Shown here: positions 48,561 to 59,466 of the stretch, one piece after another
Layout of the letters: each line of letters opens with the position of its first letter
Numbering within the stretch: position 1 is the stretch's first letter
Origin: Pelistega suis
GTDB lineage: Bacteria; Pseudomonadota; Gammaproteobacteria; Burkholderiales; Burkholderiaceae_B
Direction of reading: 5' to 3'
Assembly: GCF_013133795.1 (NCBI RefSeq)
Contig: NZ_JABGBN010000001.1
Span: forward strand, 372,001 to 436,000
DNA: 64,000 nt
Position numbers and translations under genes: made by a program
The notes under the pieces: model-generated
The model's database searches: none
Told to the model about the DNA's origin: nothing
What the model saw: the letters and a program-made list of their open reading frames with translations, nothing else

Positions 48561-50105
48561 TTAAAGACCTAGTTCTTGCCAAATACTATCGATACGAGAT
48601 TTTGTCGTGTTATCCATTTCAATAGGACGCCCCCATTCACGATTGGTTTCACCAGCCCATTTATTGGTAGCATCCATACCCATTTTTCCGCCTAGACCAG
48701 AGATAGGAGAGGCAAAATCTAAATAGTCAATTGGAGTATTTTCAACCAACACAGTATCACGAACAGGATCCATGCGAGTGGTCATTGCCCAGACCACTTC
48801 TTTCCAGTCACGTGTATTAATATCGTCATCTACGACGACGATAAACTTGGTGTACATAAACTGTCGAAGAATGCTCCATACACCGAACATGACACGTTTA
48901 GCGTGACCGGCATATTGTTTCTTAATAGAGACGACAGCGAGGCGATAACTGCAACCCTCTGGAGGTAGATAGAAATCGACAATTTCAGGGAGTTGTTTAC
49001 GCAATAAAGGGACAAAAACTTCATTAAGCGCAACGCCTAATACCGCAGGTTCATCAGGTGGTTTGCCTGTGTAGGTGCTATGGTAAATGGGGTTCTTGCG
49101 CATGGTGATACGCTCTACTGTAAAGACAGGAAACCAATCTTGTTCATTATAGTAGCCCGTATGATCACCGTAAGGGCCTTCTAATGCCATTTCGTAAGCA
49201 GTATTGCTTGGAGGTGTAACACCTTCGGGTACACGTGGTGTAATCGCATTGGGATGATTAGACGGTAAGATATGTCCTTCTAGTACAATCTCTGCAGAGG
49301 CGGGAACAGATAACTCATTACCAATGGATTTGACTAATTCAGTACGAGAACCACGTAGCAAGCCAGCAAATTGATATTCCGATAGGCTATCAGGTACAGG
49401 TGTCACCGCACCTAAAATGGTAGCAGGATCAGCCCCTAAGGCTACCGAGATAGGGAAAGGTTTACCAGGATTGGCGAGTGCAAAATCACGAAAATCCAAG
49501 GCACCACCACGATGAGATAGCCATCGCATAATCAGTTTGTTTTTGCCAATGAGTTGCTGGCGATAGATGCCTAGATTTTGGCGTTTGGCATTAGGTCCTT
49601 TTGTAATGACCAGTCCCCAAGTGATAAGCGGAGCAACATCACCCGGCCAACACTCTTGAATAGGTAGCATATTGAGATCAACTTGGTCTCCTTCTAAGAC
49701 AATTTCTTGACAAGGTGCCGTGCGAACCATTTTGGGTTGCATATCCCAAAGCGCTGACTTTAGCATAGAAACCTTACCGAAGGCATCTTTAAGATTACGA
49801 GGAGGTTCAGGCTCTTTTAAGCTGGCTAAGAGTTCTCCCACATCTTTTAAGGCAGAAATATCCTCAGCACCCATACCCCATGCAACGCGATTCGGTGTAC
49901 CAAAGAGATTAGTCAATACAGGCATACTGGCTTTTTGGCCATTGTGTTGTGCATTGGTGAAGAGTAAAGCTGGACCTTCTTTGCGTAAAACACGGTCGCT
50001 GATTTCAGTCATCTCTAAACGAGTTGATACAGGGAGGTCAATATGTTTGAAATCATTCTTTTGCTCGAGTTGAGCAATAAAATCACGTAAGTCTTTGTAC
50101 TTCAC
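48561..50105 (-). CDS. ubiD: 4-hydroxy-3-polyprenylbenzoate decarboxylase UbiD
   Basis: A 514-residue UbiD-family decarboxylase of ubiquinone synthesis that uses prenylated FMN made by UbiX. Family features are [10 protein letters not shown] at the N terminus, the IPVVLALG-like [18 protein letters not shown] region, [18 protein letters not shown] near residue 308 and [18 protein letters not shown] near 420, with acidic and Arg residues for prFMN/metal binding. Length matches E. coli UbiD (497). It starts eight bases after the aminotransferase stop, so the two are probably one transcription unit. ubiX is not in the window. Confidence 0.93.
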   Translation of the reverse strand: MKYKDLRDFIAQLEQKNDFKHIDLPVSTRLEMTEISDRVLRKEGPALLFTNAQHNGQKASMPVLTNLFGTPNRVAWGMGAEDISALKDVGELLASLKEPEPPRNLKDAFGKVSMLKSALWDMQPKMVRTAPCQEIVLEGDQVDLNMLPIQECWPGDVAPLITWGLVITKGPNAKRQNLGIYRQQLIGKNKLIMRWLSHRGGALDFRDFALANPGKPFPISVALGADPATILGAVTPVPDSLSEYQFAGLLRGSRTELVKSIGNELSVPASAEIVLEGHILPSNHPNAITPRVPEGVTPPSNTAYEMALEGPYGDHTGYYNEQDWFPVFTVERITMRKNPIYHSTYTGKPPDEPAVLGVALNEVFVPLLRKQLPEIVDFYLPPEGCSYRLAVVSIKKQYAGHAKRVMFGVWSILRQFMYTKFIVVVDDDINTRDWKEVVWAMTTRMDPVRDTVLVENTPIDYLDFASPISGLGGKMGMDATNKWAGETNREWGRPIEMDNTTKSRIDSIWQELGL

Positions 50106-50113
50106 GTTAAGTC

Positions 50114-51280
50114 CTATTTGATAGTCGGTAGGAATTTTTCTAAACGAGCAATCGCTTCTTTCAGGCGATCAATAGCCGTAGCATAGGAAATACGAATCAT
50201 CTTATTTGCCCACGCAGGACCGAAATCTACTCCCGGTGTTACTGCAATACCTGCTTCGTTAAGTAAGCGATGACAGAAATCCATGCTATTGTCACTATAA
50301 TGACTGATGTCGACATAGATATAAAATGCACCGTCAGGTTTTACAGGGACAGGTAGATTTAAACGAGCCAGTTCAGTCAGTAAATAATCCCGACGCTCTT
50401 TAAACGCTTGTTTACGTTCGCGATAAATTTGCATTGCTTCGTCAGAAAAACAAGCGATAGCAGCATGTTGTGCTAGTGTTGGTGCACAGATATTAAGACT
50501 AGAAGAAAGCTTTTCAATATGAGGGATAAAGTCTTTGGGGGCGATAATCCATCCCAAGCGCCAACCTGTCATATTAAAAAATTTGGAAAAACTATTGATA
50601 ACAAGAATATCTTTATCAAGCGTTAAACCAGACTTTACCTCGCCTTCATAATTTAAGCCAAGATAAATTTCATCCAAAATCACAAAGCCATCTTTTGATT
50701 TAACAAAGTCGATGATTTTTCTTAACTCCTCTGGGGTAACAGAGGTGCCTGTGGGGTTGCTAGGGGACGCAATAAGAATACCGCGCGTATTGGCTCCCCA
50801 GTTGGCAGCAATTTTCTCTGCACTTAATTGAAAGCGTTCTTCAGGGCCACAAGGAATCAGTTTTGTTGTCGCACCAGAGCAAAGGATAAAGTTAAAATTG
50901 GCAGGATAGTAAGGATCTGGCATTAATAGCTCATCACCATGGTTGAGCAAGCTTAAGCAAGCTAACGATAATGCACCTGATGCACCTGTGGTGATGATGA
51001 TTTGTTCATATGAAATGTTTGTTCCAAACTCTTTATTGTAGTAATCTGCTAGGCATATCCGTAATGGTGTAATACCGAGCGCAGGACTATAACCGCTTAA
51101 GCCCGCAGCAGAAGCCTTATTGAGTGTATCAACGACAATTTGTGGGGCAGTGAAGTCTGGTTCACCAATGCCTAAACTAATAATATCGCGCCCTTGTTCA
51201 CGTAGTGTTTGGGCTTGTTTGGTGACTTCCATTGCTTGGAATGTTACCGCTTGTTCAATTCGTGCTGCCGGCTTTAACAT
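50114..51280 (-). CDS. Class I/II (AspB-like) PLP aminotransferase
   Basis: A 388-residue fold-type-I aminotransferase. [10 protein letters not shown] is at about residues 38-47, the [11 protein letters not shown] motif at 171-181, Asp203 in ILDEIYLGL pairs with the PLP ring nitrogen, and the PLP lysine is Lys233 in [15 protein letters not shown]. The C-terminal Arg that binds the substrate carboxylate lies in KMIRISYA. Relatives act on aspartate, alanine, aromatic acids or succinyl-diaminopimelate; specificity cannot be read here. The gene heads a two-gene unit with ubiD. The start faces the PCMH-like gene across a 154-base divergent region. Confidence 0.9.
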   Translation of the reverse strand: MLKPAARIEQAVTFQAMEVTKQAQTLREQGRDIISLGIGEPDFTAPQIVVDTLNKASAAGLSGYSPALGITPLRICLADYYNKEFGTNISYEQIIITTGASGALSLACLSLLNHGDELLMPDPYYPANFNFILCSGATTKLIPCGPEERFQLSAEKIAANWGANTRGILIASPSNPTGTSVTPEELRKIIDFVKSKDGFVILDEIYLGLNYEGEVKSGLTLDKDILVINSFSKFFNMTGWRLGWIIAPKDFIPHIEKLSSSLNICAPTLAQHAAIACFSDEAMQIYRERKQAFKERRDYLLTELARLNLPVPVKPDGAFYIYVDISHYSDNSMDFCHRLLNEAGIAVTPGVDFGPAWANKMIRISYATAIDRLKEAIARLEKFLPTIK

Positions 51281-51434
51281 AATTAAACTAGAAGAGTTAA
51301 GAAATAGTTAATAGAAGAAATCTTATAGCTAACATTTTAGACGCTCAGGATTAGCTTGTCAGTTTTTGTCAAATAAACTCAGTAAAATGACAGGCATGTC
51401 CATCAACCTCACCTTTGTTTGCTAGGATATTTTT

Positions 51435-52352
51435 ATGGATCGCCGCTCATTTTTGCATTTTGGTCGTTCTGGGGTATTACCTAAAACACCATGGGAGGAG
51501 TTTTGTCATCGAGTGCAAAGAACGGTAAGTGGTCAGTTTCGAGATATTTCTGTGCCAGAAAATGGGGTGGGTACAGCAGAAATAGTCATAGAGCGACTTG
51601 AGGATATACAGCACTTATATGCTTTATGCAAATATTATGACGTTGCTATCGCTTTAGCAGGCTTCACACAAGCTGAGCTAGTTCATACACGCTCACTTTT
51701 GATTATCCATTTTTCGTCCACTTTAAATAAAATAGATGAAATGGGAGGGAACGCTTGTTTAGCACAACCTAGTGTAAAGGTAGGCACGCTCTTGGCAAAG
51801 GGGTATCAGCAGTTTGCTCGTGTGCCTAGGGATTGGTCTTTGTCTCAATGGTTCGCTAGTCCGCGTTATCATGATGTGCGTCCGTATCATAGTTTTTTAT
51901 CTGGAGTTGAGCGTATTAGTGTCTTTTTTGCGGATGGAGAGCAAGCGGTTTTAGGTGGTTTTGGTGTGAATGACCGCTCTGCATTATCAGTACCTATTCT
52001 TAATCGTTGTATTCCTAATCTTTTTGAGCTTTTGCGAGAAGATGAGATGGAAAGGCAGTTGGAGGCGGATTATTGGCCTTATGCTTATCGGTTGGATTCA
52101 CTACAAAAAAAATTAGTCGATATTAATATTGCTCGAGTATTTCAAGGGCATCAGGCTCGGTTGTTGTGGGTGCAGCAATTTGTGATTCGTAAAATTCCAG
52201 AGGATGTATTGTTGCTTGCTGAAGATATGGAGGAAATACCCGATACAAGTGCTATCCAACAGAGCTTGGAGCGAGTGAATCATCGCATTAAAGGTTTATT
52301 GGATGCTGAAGGTATTTTTCTTTACGATGATGAGGTTTTTGAGTCGGTTTAA
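51435..52352 (+). CDS. Degenerate FAD-linked oxidase (PCMH-like) domain protein, unknown function
   Basis: A 305-residue protein without a named match that I can give. Residues about 45-120 (IVIERLEDIQHLYALCKYYD, then IALAGF, LLIIHFSSTLNKIDEMGG, ACLAQPSVKVGTLLAKGYQQ) follow the order of the FAD-binding PCMH fold: an entry strand, helix, the glycine loop position, LDLSRMN-like strand, then an AGVTLGDL-like helix. The glycine-rich PGGGTS loop is replaced by ALAGFTQAEL, so FAD binding is doubtful. The rest has an acidic tail. The start MDRRSFLHFGRSG looks like a Tat twin-arginine leader but lacks its hydrophobic core. It lies 99 bases before maeB on the same strand. Confidence 0.6.
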   Translation: MDRRSFLHFGRSGVLPKTPWEEFCHRVQRTVSGQFRDISVPENGVGTAEIVIERLEDIQHLYALCKYYDVAIALAGFTQAELVHTRSLLIIHFSSTLNKIDEMGGNACLAQPSVKVGTLLAKGYQQFARVPRDWSLSQWFASPRYHDVRPYHSFLSGVERISVFFADGEQAVLGGFGVNDRSALSVPILNRCIPNLFELLREDEMERQLEADYWPYAYRLDSLQKKLVDINIARVFQGHQARLLWVQQFVIRKIPEDVLLLAEDMEEIPDTSAIQQSLERVNHRIKGLLDAEGIFLYDDEVFESV

Positions 52353-52451
52353 AGGGTGTTGGTATGGAGATGTGTGAAAGCACACAATCTTAGAAAATTT
52401 TAGTATGATTGGAAATTATTAGTTTAAAGTTGTAAATCTTAGGAATAAAAC

Positions 52452-54746
52452 ATGATGAAAGAGTCTTTACGCCAAGCGGCCTTGGAATATCATAAAGCAG
52501 GTCGTCCCGGTAAAATTACGGTCATGCCGACAAAACAGCTATCTAATCAGCGAGATTTAGCGTTGGCGTATTCTCCTGGTGTAGCTGCCGCTTGTGAGGA
52601 GATTGTGGCAGACCCTGCAAATGCAGTTCAATATACGGCTCGTGGGAATTTAGTGGGTGTCATTACCAATGGTAGTGCCGTGCTAGGTCTCGGTAATATT
52701 GGCGCATTAGCTTCTAAGCCGGTAATGGAGGGTAAGGCTGTTTTATTCAAAAAATTCGCTGGTATTGATGTTTTTGATATTGAGATTAATGAATCTGACC
52801 CAGAGAAATTGGTGCAAATTATTGCTGGCCTGGAGCCAACGTTTGGTGGAATCAACTTAGAGGATATTAAGGCTCCTGAGTGTTTCTATGTCGAACGAGA
52901 GTTACGTAAACGCATGAATATTCCTGTGTTTCATGACGATCAACATGGAACAGCGATTTGTGTCACTGCAGCCTTTATTAATGGTTTAGGTGTTGTTGGC
53001 AAAGAAATTGATAAAGTGAAAGTTGTTGTATCAGGAGCAGGTGCAGCGGCATTGGCGTGTTTAGACCTGATGGTTGATATGGGTTTGCCGCTCGAAAATA
53101 TCTGGGTATCGGATATCGAAGGGGTGGTCTATAAGGGTCGTACAACGCTTATGGATCCTGATAAAGAGCGCTTTGCTCAAGATACCGATAAGCGTACTTT
53201 GGCAGAGATTATTCCTGATGCTGATGTGTTTTTGGGTTTATCTGCAGGGAATGTATTAAAGCCAGACATGGTTAAGGAAATGGCATCGAACCCATTAATT
53301 CTTGCTTTAGCGAATCCTAATCCAGAAATCCTACCAGAAGATGCAAAAGCTGTTCGCGGAGATGTCGTGATGTCTACGGGGCGCTCAGATTATCCTAATC
53401 AGGTCAACAATGTACTTTGCTTCCCTTATATTTTCCGTGGTGCTTTAGATGTTGGTGCGACAACAATTACGCGTAATATGGAAAAAGCAGCGGTACATGC
53501 GATTTGTGCATTGGCAAAAGAAGAACAAAATGAAACGGTGGCCGCAGCTTACGGAACCAAATCCCTATCTTATGGTCCAGATTATTTTATTCCTAAACCA
53601 TTTGACCCTCGCTTAATTGTACGTATTGCACCTGCTGTCGCTAAAGCGGCGATGGAAGAGGGTGTGGCTACTCGTCCTATCGAGGATTTAGAGGCGTATA
53701 CCGAACAATTACAACAGTTTGTTTATCATTCTGGTTCATTTATGAAACCTCTATTTGGTATGGCACGTCGCTTTAAGAAAGAGGGGGGTAAATCACGTAT
53801 AGTCTTTACTGAGGGTGAGGATGAACGTGTATTGCGTGCCGTCCAAGTCCTAATTGATGAGAAGGTGTGTACCCCTATTTTGGTGGGACGTCCAGAGGTA
53901 TTACGTACGCGAATCCAGCGCTATGGTTTACGCTTTGATTTAGATGTGGACGTTGAAGTGGTTGATAGTGAGCATGATGAACGCTTTAACCGCTATTGGA
54001 CAGCTTATTGGGAAATGATGCGTCGTCGTGGTGTGACCAAAGAGTTTGCTCGTCTAGAATTACGTCGTCGCTCTACGCTCATTGGTGCGTTAATGGTGAA
54101 ATTCGAAGAAGCTGATGGTATGATTTGCGGTACGATTGGTCGCTATCTCAATCACTTAGAGCTTATTGATCAAGTGATTGGTAAGGCACCGGGCGCGAGC
54201 ACTTATGCAGCAATGAACATTTTATTGACACAAGAGTCGATGATTGCTATTGCAGATACACATGTGAATGCACAACCTAATGCTGAGGAATTAGCCGATA
54301 TTGCCATTATGGCAGCAGAAGAAATGCGTCATCTCATGCTGGATCCAAAGATTGCGTTTGTTTCGAGTTCAAACTATGGTACAGATTCGCCAGTTTCAGG
54401 CAAAACTATGCGCCAGGCATTAGAAATAGTACGTGATCGTGCACCTGATTTAGAAATTGACGGTGAAATGCATGTGGATACCGCACTAGACGAAAATTTA
54501 CGTGCTAAGACCATGCCAGATAGTCCACTTAAAGGGGCGGCTAACTTACTCATTTGTCCTAATGTAGATGCGAGTAATATCGCCTATAACTTATTAAAAG
54601 TGAGTGCGGGTGGTAACGTAGCGGTAGGACCTTTCTTGTTGGGGATTAATGCACCAATTCATATCTTAACATCGAGCTCTACTGTTCGCCGTATTGTGAA
54701 TATGGCGGCATTAGCGGTTGTGGATGCAAATTCAAGAAGAAAATAA
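52452..54746 (+). CDS. maeB: NADP-dependent malic enzyme with phosphotransacetylase domain
   Basis: A 764-residue two-domain enzyme. The malic-enzyme half (about 1-420) has [17 protein letters not shown] near residue 32, the catalytic [20 protein letters not shown] segment near 160-180 and the NADP site [17 protein letters not shown]. The C-terminal half (about 435-764) is a phosphotransacetylase-like regulatory domain, with [17 protein letters not shown] and [20 protein letters not shown]. It converts malate to pyruvate and CO2, making NADPH. Two consecutive ATGs start it, with TAGGAATAA upstream. Length matches E. coli MaeB (759). With Mqo it sets the fate of malate. Confidence 0.96.
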   Translation: MMKESLRQAALEYHKAGRPGKITVMPTKQLSNQRDLALAYSPGVAAACEEIVADPANAVQYTARGNLVGVITNGSAVLGLGNIGALASKPVMEGKAVLFKKFAGIDVFDIEINESDPEKLVQIIAGLEPTFGGINLEDIKAPECFYVERELRKRMNIPVFHDDQHGTAICVTAAFINGLGVVGKEIDKVKVVVSGAGAAALACLDLMVDMGLPLENIWVSDIEGVVYKGRTTLMDPDKERFAQDTDKRTLAEIIPDADVFLGLSAGNVLKPDMVKEMASNPLILALANPNPEILPEDAKAVRGDVVMSTGRSDYPNQVNNVLCFPYIFRGALDVGATTITRNMEKAAVHAICALAKEEQNETVAAAYGTKSLSYGPDYFIPKPFDPRLIVRIAPAVAKAAMEEGVATRPIEDLEAYTEQLQQFVYHSGSFMKPLFGMARRFKKEGGKSRIVFTEGEDERVLRAVQVLIDEKVCTPILVGRPEVLRTRIQRYGLRFDLDVDVEVVDSEHDERFNRYWTAYWEMMRRRGVTKEFARLELRRRSTLIGALMVKFEEADGMICGTIGRYLNHLELIDQVIGKAPGASTYAAMNILLTQESMIAIADTHVNAQPNAEELADIAIMAAEEMRHLMLDPKIAFVSSSNYGTDSPVSGKTMRQALEIVRDRAPDLEIDGEMHVDTALDENLRAKTMPDSPLKGAANLLICPNVDASNIAYNLLKVSAGGNVAVGPFLLGINAPIHILTSSSTVRRIVNMAALAVVDANSRRK

Positions 54747-54757
54747 GTATTGGACAC

Positions 54758-54791
54758 TACTCAGCAAGGGCGTAAAATCCTTCGCTGAGTA
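54758..54791 (+). terminator. Hairpin after maeB
   Basis: TACTCAGCAAGG (54758-54769) pairs with 54779-54791 with one bulged base. A T-run (TATTTTTCTT) comes only about 11 bases later, so it is a weaker terminator than the others in this window. Confidence 0.6.
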
Positions 54792-54856
54792 ACAATCAAG
54801 GTATTTTTCTTGACGAAATATTGAACGCAAGATACATTACTGCAAATAAAGAAAAC

Positions 54857-54885
54857 ATATAGGTCGAGTTTTGCTCGGCCTATAT
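54857..54885. other. Hairpin in the maeB-barstar gap
   Basis: ATATAGGTCGAG (54857-54868) pairs with 54874-54885 with one G-T pair and a five-base loop. No T-run follows. It lies about 50 bases before the barstar-like gene and could be a 5' leader structure. Confidence 0.5.
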
Positions 54886-54936
54886 CATTGATATGCAGTT
54901 TCCAATATACGAAAGCGTAAAGGAAAAGGTGATGTA

Positions 54937-55401
54937 ATGAGTAAAAAGAACGATATTGAACAAGCGTTATTAAAAGGTGGTGAATTACCCAAAGCGCTAT
55001 TAAAACAAGAAGAAGATTTAAGCAAAGCGGCTAAGGTGCAAGGTTTAGCCGTATTTACAGCAGACTGTTCAAAAGCGAGAAATTTATCCGCTTTATTGCG
55101 AGCTTTTGCTAAAGCTGTCGATTATCCTGTCTTTTTTGGCAAAGACATTGATTCTTTATTGGACTGTCTTAAGGAAACATTAGCAGAGCAGAAACAGGGT
55201 TATCTGCTATTAGTCCATGAGATTCATTCAGGGGATCCAGACTTAAAAGAGGATGTTAATCTAGTCTTAGAAGTCTTACATGAGGCGGCAATGTATGCCC
55301 CAAAAGTGGGTAAAACAATTGCGTATTTAGTTAATCATGTGGGCAAACATCGCCCCCCTGAGCCAGGTAGAGGCCCGCAGGGTTATACGGATGTAGAGTA
55401 A
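54937..55401 (+). CDS. Barstar-family protein (orphan)
   Basis: A 154-residue protein whose residues about 36-130 match barstar, the barnase inhibitor. LSALLRAFAKAVDYPVFFGK leads into DIDSLLDCLKE, and LVLEVLHEAAMYAPK holds the late helix. The barnase-binding residues line up well: Asp72 (barstar Asp35), Asp76 (Asp39) and Glu116 (Glu76), with Phe66 replacing Tyr29 and Leu75 replacing Trp38. It has extra N-terminal (35 residue, Lys/Glu-rich) and C-terminal (HRPPEPGRGPQGYTDVE) parts. No ribonuclease gene lies beside it. It may inhibit an endogenous nuclease or have drifted to another role. Single-gene unit with a strong terminator. Confidence 0.8.
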   Translation: MSKKNDIEQALLKGGELPKALLKQEEDLSKAAKVQGLAVFTADCSKARNLSALLRAFAKAVDYPVFFGKDIDSLLDCLKETLAEQKQGYLLLVHEIHSGDPDLKEDVNLVLEVLHEAAMYAPKVGKTIAYLVNHVGKHRPPEPGRGPQGYTDVE

Positions 55402-55405
55402 TCTG

Positions 55406-55445
55406 AAAGTGCTAACAATATATAAAATTGTTAGCACTTTTTTTA
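55406..55445 (+). terminator. Bidirectional terminator between barstar-like gene and rsmE
   Basis: A perfect 14-base stem (AAAGTGCTAACAAT, 55406-55419, with 55427-55440), then seven T. Its right end overlaps the rsmE stop codon, which lies on the other strand. Confidence 0.93.
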
Positions 55446-56177
55446 TATCCATCCTAATATCGCGGCACTCGCACTACTCAAGGCTAATCCTGCGGTTTCC
55501 GTACGTAAGATACGTGAACCAAACTGGATTTTTATGGCGCCTTGTTTACTCATGAGTTCGACTTCTTTTTGAGACCAACCTCCTTCTGGTCCAATAAAAA
55601 AGCCAATATTATTCATTGTTGGGTGTTGGCGTAAATGTTCCGTCAGCGATAATTCACCGTCTGGATCAGCGACAAATAAGTCGGTGTCACCAGTAGTATT
55701 AAAGACATTTTTTAAGTGTTGAACCGGTAATAGCTCCATCAAGGTATTACGTCCGCTTTGTTCACAAGCAGATTGAATAATGGCTTGCCAATGTTGCTGA
55801 CGCTTTTCTAAGCGAGCCCCTGATAGCTGTAAGACACTGCGCTCAGCGGCAACAGGAATAAAGCGATTGACACCTAACTCAACAGCTTTTTCGATAATCC
55901 AATCCATTTTGTCGCCTGAAGCAAGTGCTTGAATAAGGGTGATATTGCCACAGAGTTGTCGATTATCTTCGATAAAACAATCTATCTGCACTTGGGCTAT
56001 GCCTTCATTAAAGTACAAAATACCTTGATATTCACCCCCATGACCATTAAAAAGAGCGATTTTTGTACCCTCTCTTAAGCGTAAGGAGCGTCCTGCATGA
56101 TGAGCAGCCTCTTTGGGTAAGGTAATGAGAGTATTGTTTTCTAATGGGATAGGGCAGAAAAAACGAGGTAATGCCAT
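55443..56177 (-). CDS. rsmE: 16S rRNA (uracil-N3-)-methyltransferase RsmE
   Basis: A 244-residue SPOUT methyltransferase that makes m3U1498 in 16S rRNA. The N-terminal PUA-like part is PRFFCPIPLENNTLITLP and AHHAGRSLRLREGTK. The knotted C-terminal domain has LIQALASGDKMDWIIEKAVE, GVNRFIPVAAERSV, and the SAM knot FFIGPEGGWS followed by LGSRILRTETA (here FGSRILRTETA). I chose ATG 56177 to give MALPRF; an upstream TTG at 56183 is possible. It is divergent from tkt, 76 bases away, and ends at the shared terminator. Confidence 0.95.
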   Translation of the reverse strand: MALPRFFCPIPLENNTLITLPKEAAHHAGRSLRLREGTKIALFNGHGGEYQGILYFNEGIAQVQIDCFIEDNRQLCGNITLIQALASGDKMDWIIEKAVELGVNRFIPVAAERSVLQLSGARLEKRQQHWQAIIQSACEQSGRNTLMELLPVQHLKNVFNTTGDTDLFVADPDGELSLTEHLRQHPTMNNIGFFIGPEGGWSQKEVELMSKQGAIKIQFGSRILRTETAGLALSSASAAILGWI

Positions 56178-56253
56178 AGTCAATGCAATATGAAAGAATA
56201 GAAATGTTAAAATTATACGTTGAAAATGGTTTGTCAGATCTCACAGGACTCAA

Positions 56254-58305
56254 ATGAATACCGAATCAAATATTCAGCCTAGCGTTTTAGCGAATGCTAT
56301 TCGTGCTTTATCAATGGATGCCGTTCAACAAGCAAACTCAGGTCACCCCGGTGCCCCAATGGGGATGGCGGAGATGGCCGTTGCGTTGTGGAAACGTCAT
56401 CTACAACATAATCCAGCTAATCCGCAATGGTTTAACCGAGACCGTTTTGTGTTATCAAATGGTCATGGTTCTATGCTGATTTATGCTTTATTGCATTTGA
56501 CAGGCTATGACTTGCCAATGAGTGAGTTAAAGAACTTCCGTCAATTGCATTCTAAAACACCAGGACATCCAGAGGTCGGTATTACCGCAGGGGTAGAAAC
56601 GACAACAGGACCTTTAGGTCAAGGGGTTGCCAATGCCGTGGGTTTTGCTTTAGCCGAGGCCTTATTAGCGGCAGAATTTAACCGTGATGGACATGCCATC
56701 GTTGATCATTTTACTTATGCTTTTGCGGGTGACGGTTGTTTGATGGAAGGCGTATCGCATGAGGCCTTCTCATTAGCGGGTGCCTTGAAATTAAGTAAAC
56801 TGATTGTTTTATATGATGATAATGGTATCTCTATTGACGGTCAGGTAGACCCTTGGTTTTCTGATGATACGCCCAAACGCTTTGAGGCATATGGTTGGAA
56901 TGTGATTCGTGGAGTGGACGGTCATGATGTTGCTGCGGTAGATGCGGCGATTGCCGCCGCTAAGGCAAATGCGTTGGTGGCTGGCGCTGGTCCTACCTTG
57001 ATTTGTTGTAAGACTGTTATTGGTAAGGGTGCGCCTAATATGGCGGGTACCGAGAAAGTCCATGGCTCACCATTGGGTGCAACAGAGATTGCGGCAACAC
57101 GTGAGGCATTAGCTTGGACGGCTGCACCATTTGAAGTGCCTACAGATGTCGCTGCCGCATGGAATCATACAGCTAAAGGTGCTGAGCAAGAGGCTGCGTG
57201 GAATCAAGTCTGGTCAGCGTATCAAGCAGCCTACCCAGCGTTAGCTGCAGAATTTGCACGTCGCATGGCGGGTGAATTACCGGTTGATTTTTCAGATAAA
57301 TTCCAAACTTACCTAAACGATACGATTGCTAAAGCAGAGACAGTAGCATCACGTAAAGCTTCGCAATTTGCTATCACGGCATTAGCAGAAATTCTTCCTG
57401 AGTTCTTAGGGGGGTCAGCAGACTTAACGGGTTCTAACTTTACCGATTGGAAGGGGGTTGCACCAGTTCGTGCTGCGGATCAAGGTATTCAGTTTGGTCG
57501 TCATATTAACTATGGTGTACGTGAGTTTGGTATGGCAGCGATTATGAATGGTATTGCTTTACATGGTGGTTTTTTACCATTCGGTGGCACATTCTTGACT
57601 TTCTCTGATTATTCTCGCAATGCGATTCGTATGGCAGCGTTGATGAAACAGCGCGTTGTGCATGTATTTACACATGACTCGATTGGTTTAGGCGAGGATG
57701 GACCAACCCATCAATCCATCGAGCATGCATGGAGTTTGCGTCTTATCCCTAATTTGGATGTATGGCGCCCTTGCGATACATATGAAACAGCGGTGGCTTG
57801 GCAGTCTGCTGTTACTCGTCCAGCTAGTCTAGGCATGAATGTGCAATCAGGTGGTCCGAGTGCCTTATTATTATCACGTCAGAATCTACCTTTTATAGCA
57901 CGCGATGAGGCGACATTAGCTAATGTGGCTAAAGGTGGTTACGTATTGCGTGATGCGGCAGATGCTAAGGCTGCTATTATTGCAACAGGTTCTGAAGTCG
58001 AAGTAGCTTTAAAAGCGCAAGATTTATTAGCAGAGCAGGGTGTCGCCGTTCGTGTGGTTTCTATGCCAAGCACAAATGTGTTTGACCGTCAGTCTCGTGA
58101 TTATCAAAATAGCGTATTACCAGTGAATTTACCAACCGTAGCGGTAGAAGCAGGTTGTTCTGGTGCGTGGTTTAAATATACGGGTCGTCAGGGTGCTGTT
58201 GTGGGTATTGACTCTTATGGTGAGTCTGCACCTGCTGGTGTGTTATTTAAGCATTTTGGTCTTACGCCAGACAATGTGGCTAAGACCGTAAAAGAGATTT
58301 TATAA
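56254..58305 (+). CDS. tkt: Transketolase
   Basis: A 683-residue TPP enzyme of the pentose phosphate pathway. The N-terminal PP domain has [12 protein letters not shown] (about 29-40) and the TPP/metal motif [14 protein letters not shown] near 158. The Pyr domain contains [20 protein letters not shown], cut to its known core, and [15 protein letters not shown] with the catalytic His. The C-terminal domain follows. Length matches E. coli TktA (663). It is followed by gap 21 bases on and then pgk, an arrangement familiar from betaproteobacteria. Confidence 0.97.
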   Translation: MNTESNIQPSVLANAIRALSMDAVQQANSGHPGAPMGMAEMAVALWKRHLQHNPANPQWFNRDRFVLSNGHGSMLIYALLHLTGYDLPMSELKNFRQLHSKTPGHPEVGITAGVETTTGPLGQGVANAVGFALAEALLAAEFNRDGHAIVDHFTYAFAGDGCLMEGVSHEAFSLAGALKLSKLIVLYDDNGISIDGQVDPWFSDDTPKRFEAYGWNVIRGVDGHDVAAVDAAIAAAKANALVAGAGPTLICCKTVIGKGAPNMAGTEKVHGSPLGATEIAATREALAWTAAPFEVPTDVAAAWNHTAKGAEQEAAWNQVWSAYQAAYPALAAEFARRMAGELPVDFSDKFQTYLNDTIAKAETVASRKASQFAITALAEILPEFLGGSADLTGSNFTDWKGVAPVRAADQGIQFGRHINYGVREFGMAAIMNGIALHGGFLPFGGTFLTFSDYSRNAIRMAALMKQRVVHVFTHDSIGLGEDGPTHQSIEHAWSLRLIPNLDVWRPCDTYETAVAWQSAVTRPASLGMNVQSGGPSALLLSRQNLPFIARDEATLANVAKGGYVLRDAADAKAAIIATGSEVEVALKAQDLLAEQGVAVRVVSMPSTNVFDRQSRDYQNSVLPVNLPTVAVEAGCSGAWFKYTGRQGAVVGIDSYGESAPAGVLFKHFGLTPDNVAKTVKEIL

Positions 58306-58326
58306 ATTTTATTTTAGGAGAATGCA

Positions 58327-59337
58327 ATGACAATTCGTGTTGCAATTAATGGTTATGGCCGTATTGGTCGTATGGTGTTACGAGCTCACTATGAGTACGG
58401 TAAAAAGCATGATATTGAAATCGTTGCGATTAATGCCTCAGGTTCAGCAGAAACCAATGTGCACTTAACAAAATATGATACAACGCATGGACGTTTTAAT
58501 GCGGATGTGTCTTTAGACGGTGATTATATGGTAGTAAATGGTGACCGTATTCGTCTATTTAGCACACGTGATCCATTAGAGTTACCATGGAAAGATTTAA
58601 ATATTGATGTGGTATTGGAGTGTACTGGCGCATTTACGACAAAAGAAAAAGCAGGCTTACACTTACAAGCAGGTGCTAAGAAAGTGATTATTTCTGCACC
58701 GGGCGGTAAAGATGTTGATGCGACTGTGGTGTATGGCGTAAACCATGATGTATTAAAAGCTGAACATACGGTTATTTCTAATGCTTCTTGCACAACGAAC
58801 TGTTTAGCACCATTAGTTAAACCATTACAAGACGCTATCGGTATTGAAAATGGTTTAATGACGACTATTCATGCGTATACGAATGACCAAGTATTAATCG
58901 ATGTACGTCATAAAGATTTACGTCGTGCGCGTTCAGCAACGATGAATATGATTCCAACTAAGACAGGTGCAGCAGCAGCGGTGGGCTTAGTATTACCAGA
59001 GCTAAATGGTAAATTAGACGGTTATGCCGTCCGTGTACCAACAGTTAATGTTTCTATGGTTGATTTAACTTTCGTTGCGAAACGTGATACAACAATCGAT
59101 GAAGTGAACCAAGTATTAAAAGCAGCGTCAGAAGGTTTCTTAAAAGGTATTTTGGCGTTTAATAGCGATCCATTGGTATCTATGGATTTTAACCATACAC
59201 CAGTGTCAAGTACCTATGACTCTACTTTAACGAAAGTAAATGGTCGTTTAGTGAAAGTATCAGCTTGGTACGATAATGAGTGGGGCTTCTCTTGCCGTAT
59301 GTTAGATACGACAGTGGCGCTTATGTCGGCTAAATAA
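58327..59337 (+). CDS. gap: Glyceraldehyde-3-phosphate dehydrogenase, type I
   Basis: A 336-residue NAD-dependent enzyme of glycolysis. The Rossmann motif is [16 protein letters not shown] (residues 4-19). The catalytic Cys is Cys155 in [13 protein letters not shown] and the partner His lies in [10 protein letters not shown]. The C-terminal [13 protein letters not shown]-like [13 protein letters not shown] is standard. TTTAGGAGAATGCA precedes the ATG. It is co-directional with tkt (21 bases) and pgk (129 bases). This is the housekeeping type by length; the second position of the NAD-binding loop gives no reason to think it prefers NADP. Confidence 0.96.
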   Translation: MTIRVAINGYGRIGRMVLRAHYEYGKKHDIEIVAINASGSAETNVHLTKYDTTHGRFNADVSLDGDYMVVNGDRIRLFSTRDPLELPWKDLNIDVVLECTGAFTTKEKAGLHLQAGAKKVIISAPGGKDVDATVVYGVNHDVLKAEHTVISNASCTTNCLAPLVKPLQDAIGIENGLMTTIHAYTNDQVLIDVRHKDLRRARSATMNMIPTKTGAAAAVGLVLPELNGKLDGYAVRVPTVNVSMVDLTFVAKRDTTIDEVNQVLKAASEGFLKGILAFNSDPLVSMDFNHTPVSSTYDSTLTKVNGRLVKVSAWYDNEWGFSCRMLDTTVALMSAK

Positions 59338-59378
59338 TTCATAAAGAGACTTGGCATATCGTAATATGCTTTTGAAAG

Positions 59379-59436
59379 TGTCGTCAGTTAGTGTTCAGTT
59401 GCAATAGCGAAGAGAGGATGAACTGGCGACATTTTT
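59379..59436 (+). terminator. Attenuator-like hairpin between gap and pgk
   Basis: TGTCGTCAGTT (59379-59389) pairs with AACTGGCGACA (59421-59431) with one G-T pair, and five T follow (59432-59436). The 31-base loop is large. It could give partial termination so that pgk is made at a lower level than gap, or end the tkt-gap unit with a separate pgk promoter in the loop region. Confidence 0.65.
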
Positions 59437-59466
59437 GTTAGGCATTTTTCTTGAGGAAATTTTTTG

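Noticed and set aside
51435-51475. Twin-arginine (Tat) signal at the start of the PCMH-like protein
   Set aside because: RRSFL is present but there is no hydrophobic core or cleavage site after it.
54747-54936. A barnase-like nuclease gene next to the barstar-like gene
   Set aside because: The gap is only 190 bases with two hairpins and no open frame; neighbours maeB and rsmE are unrelated.
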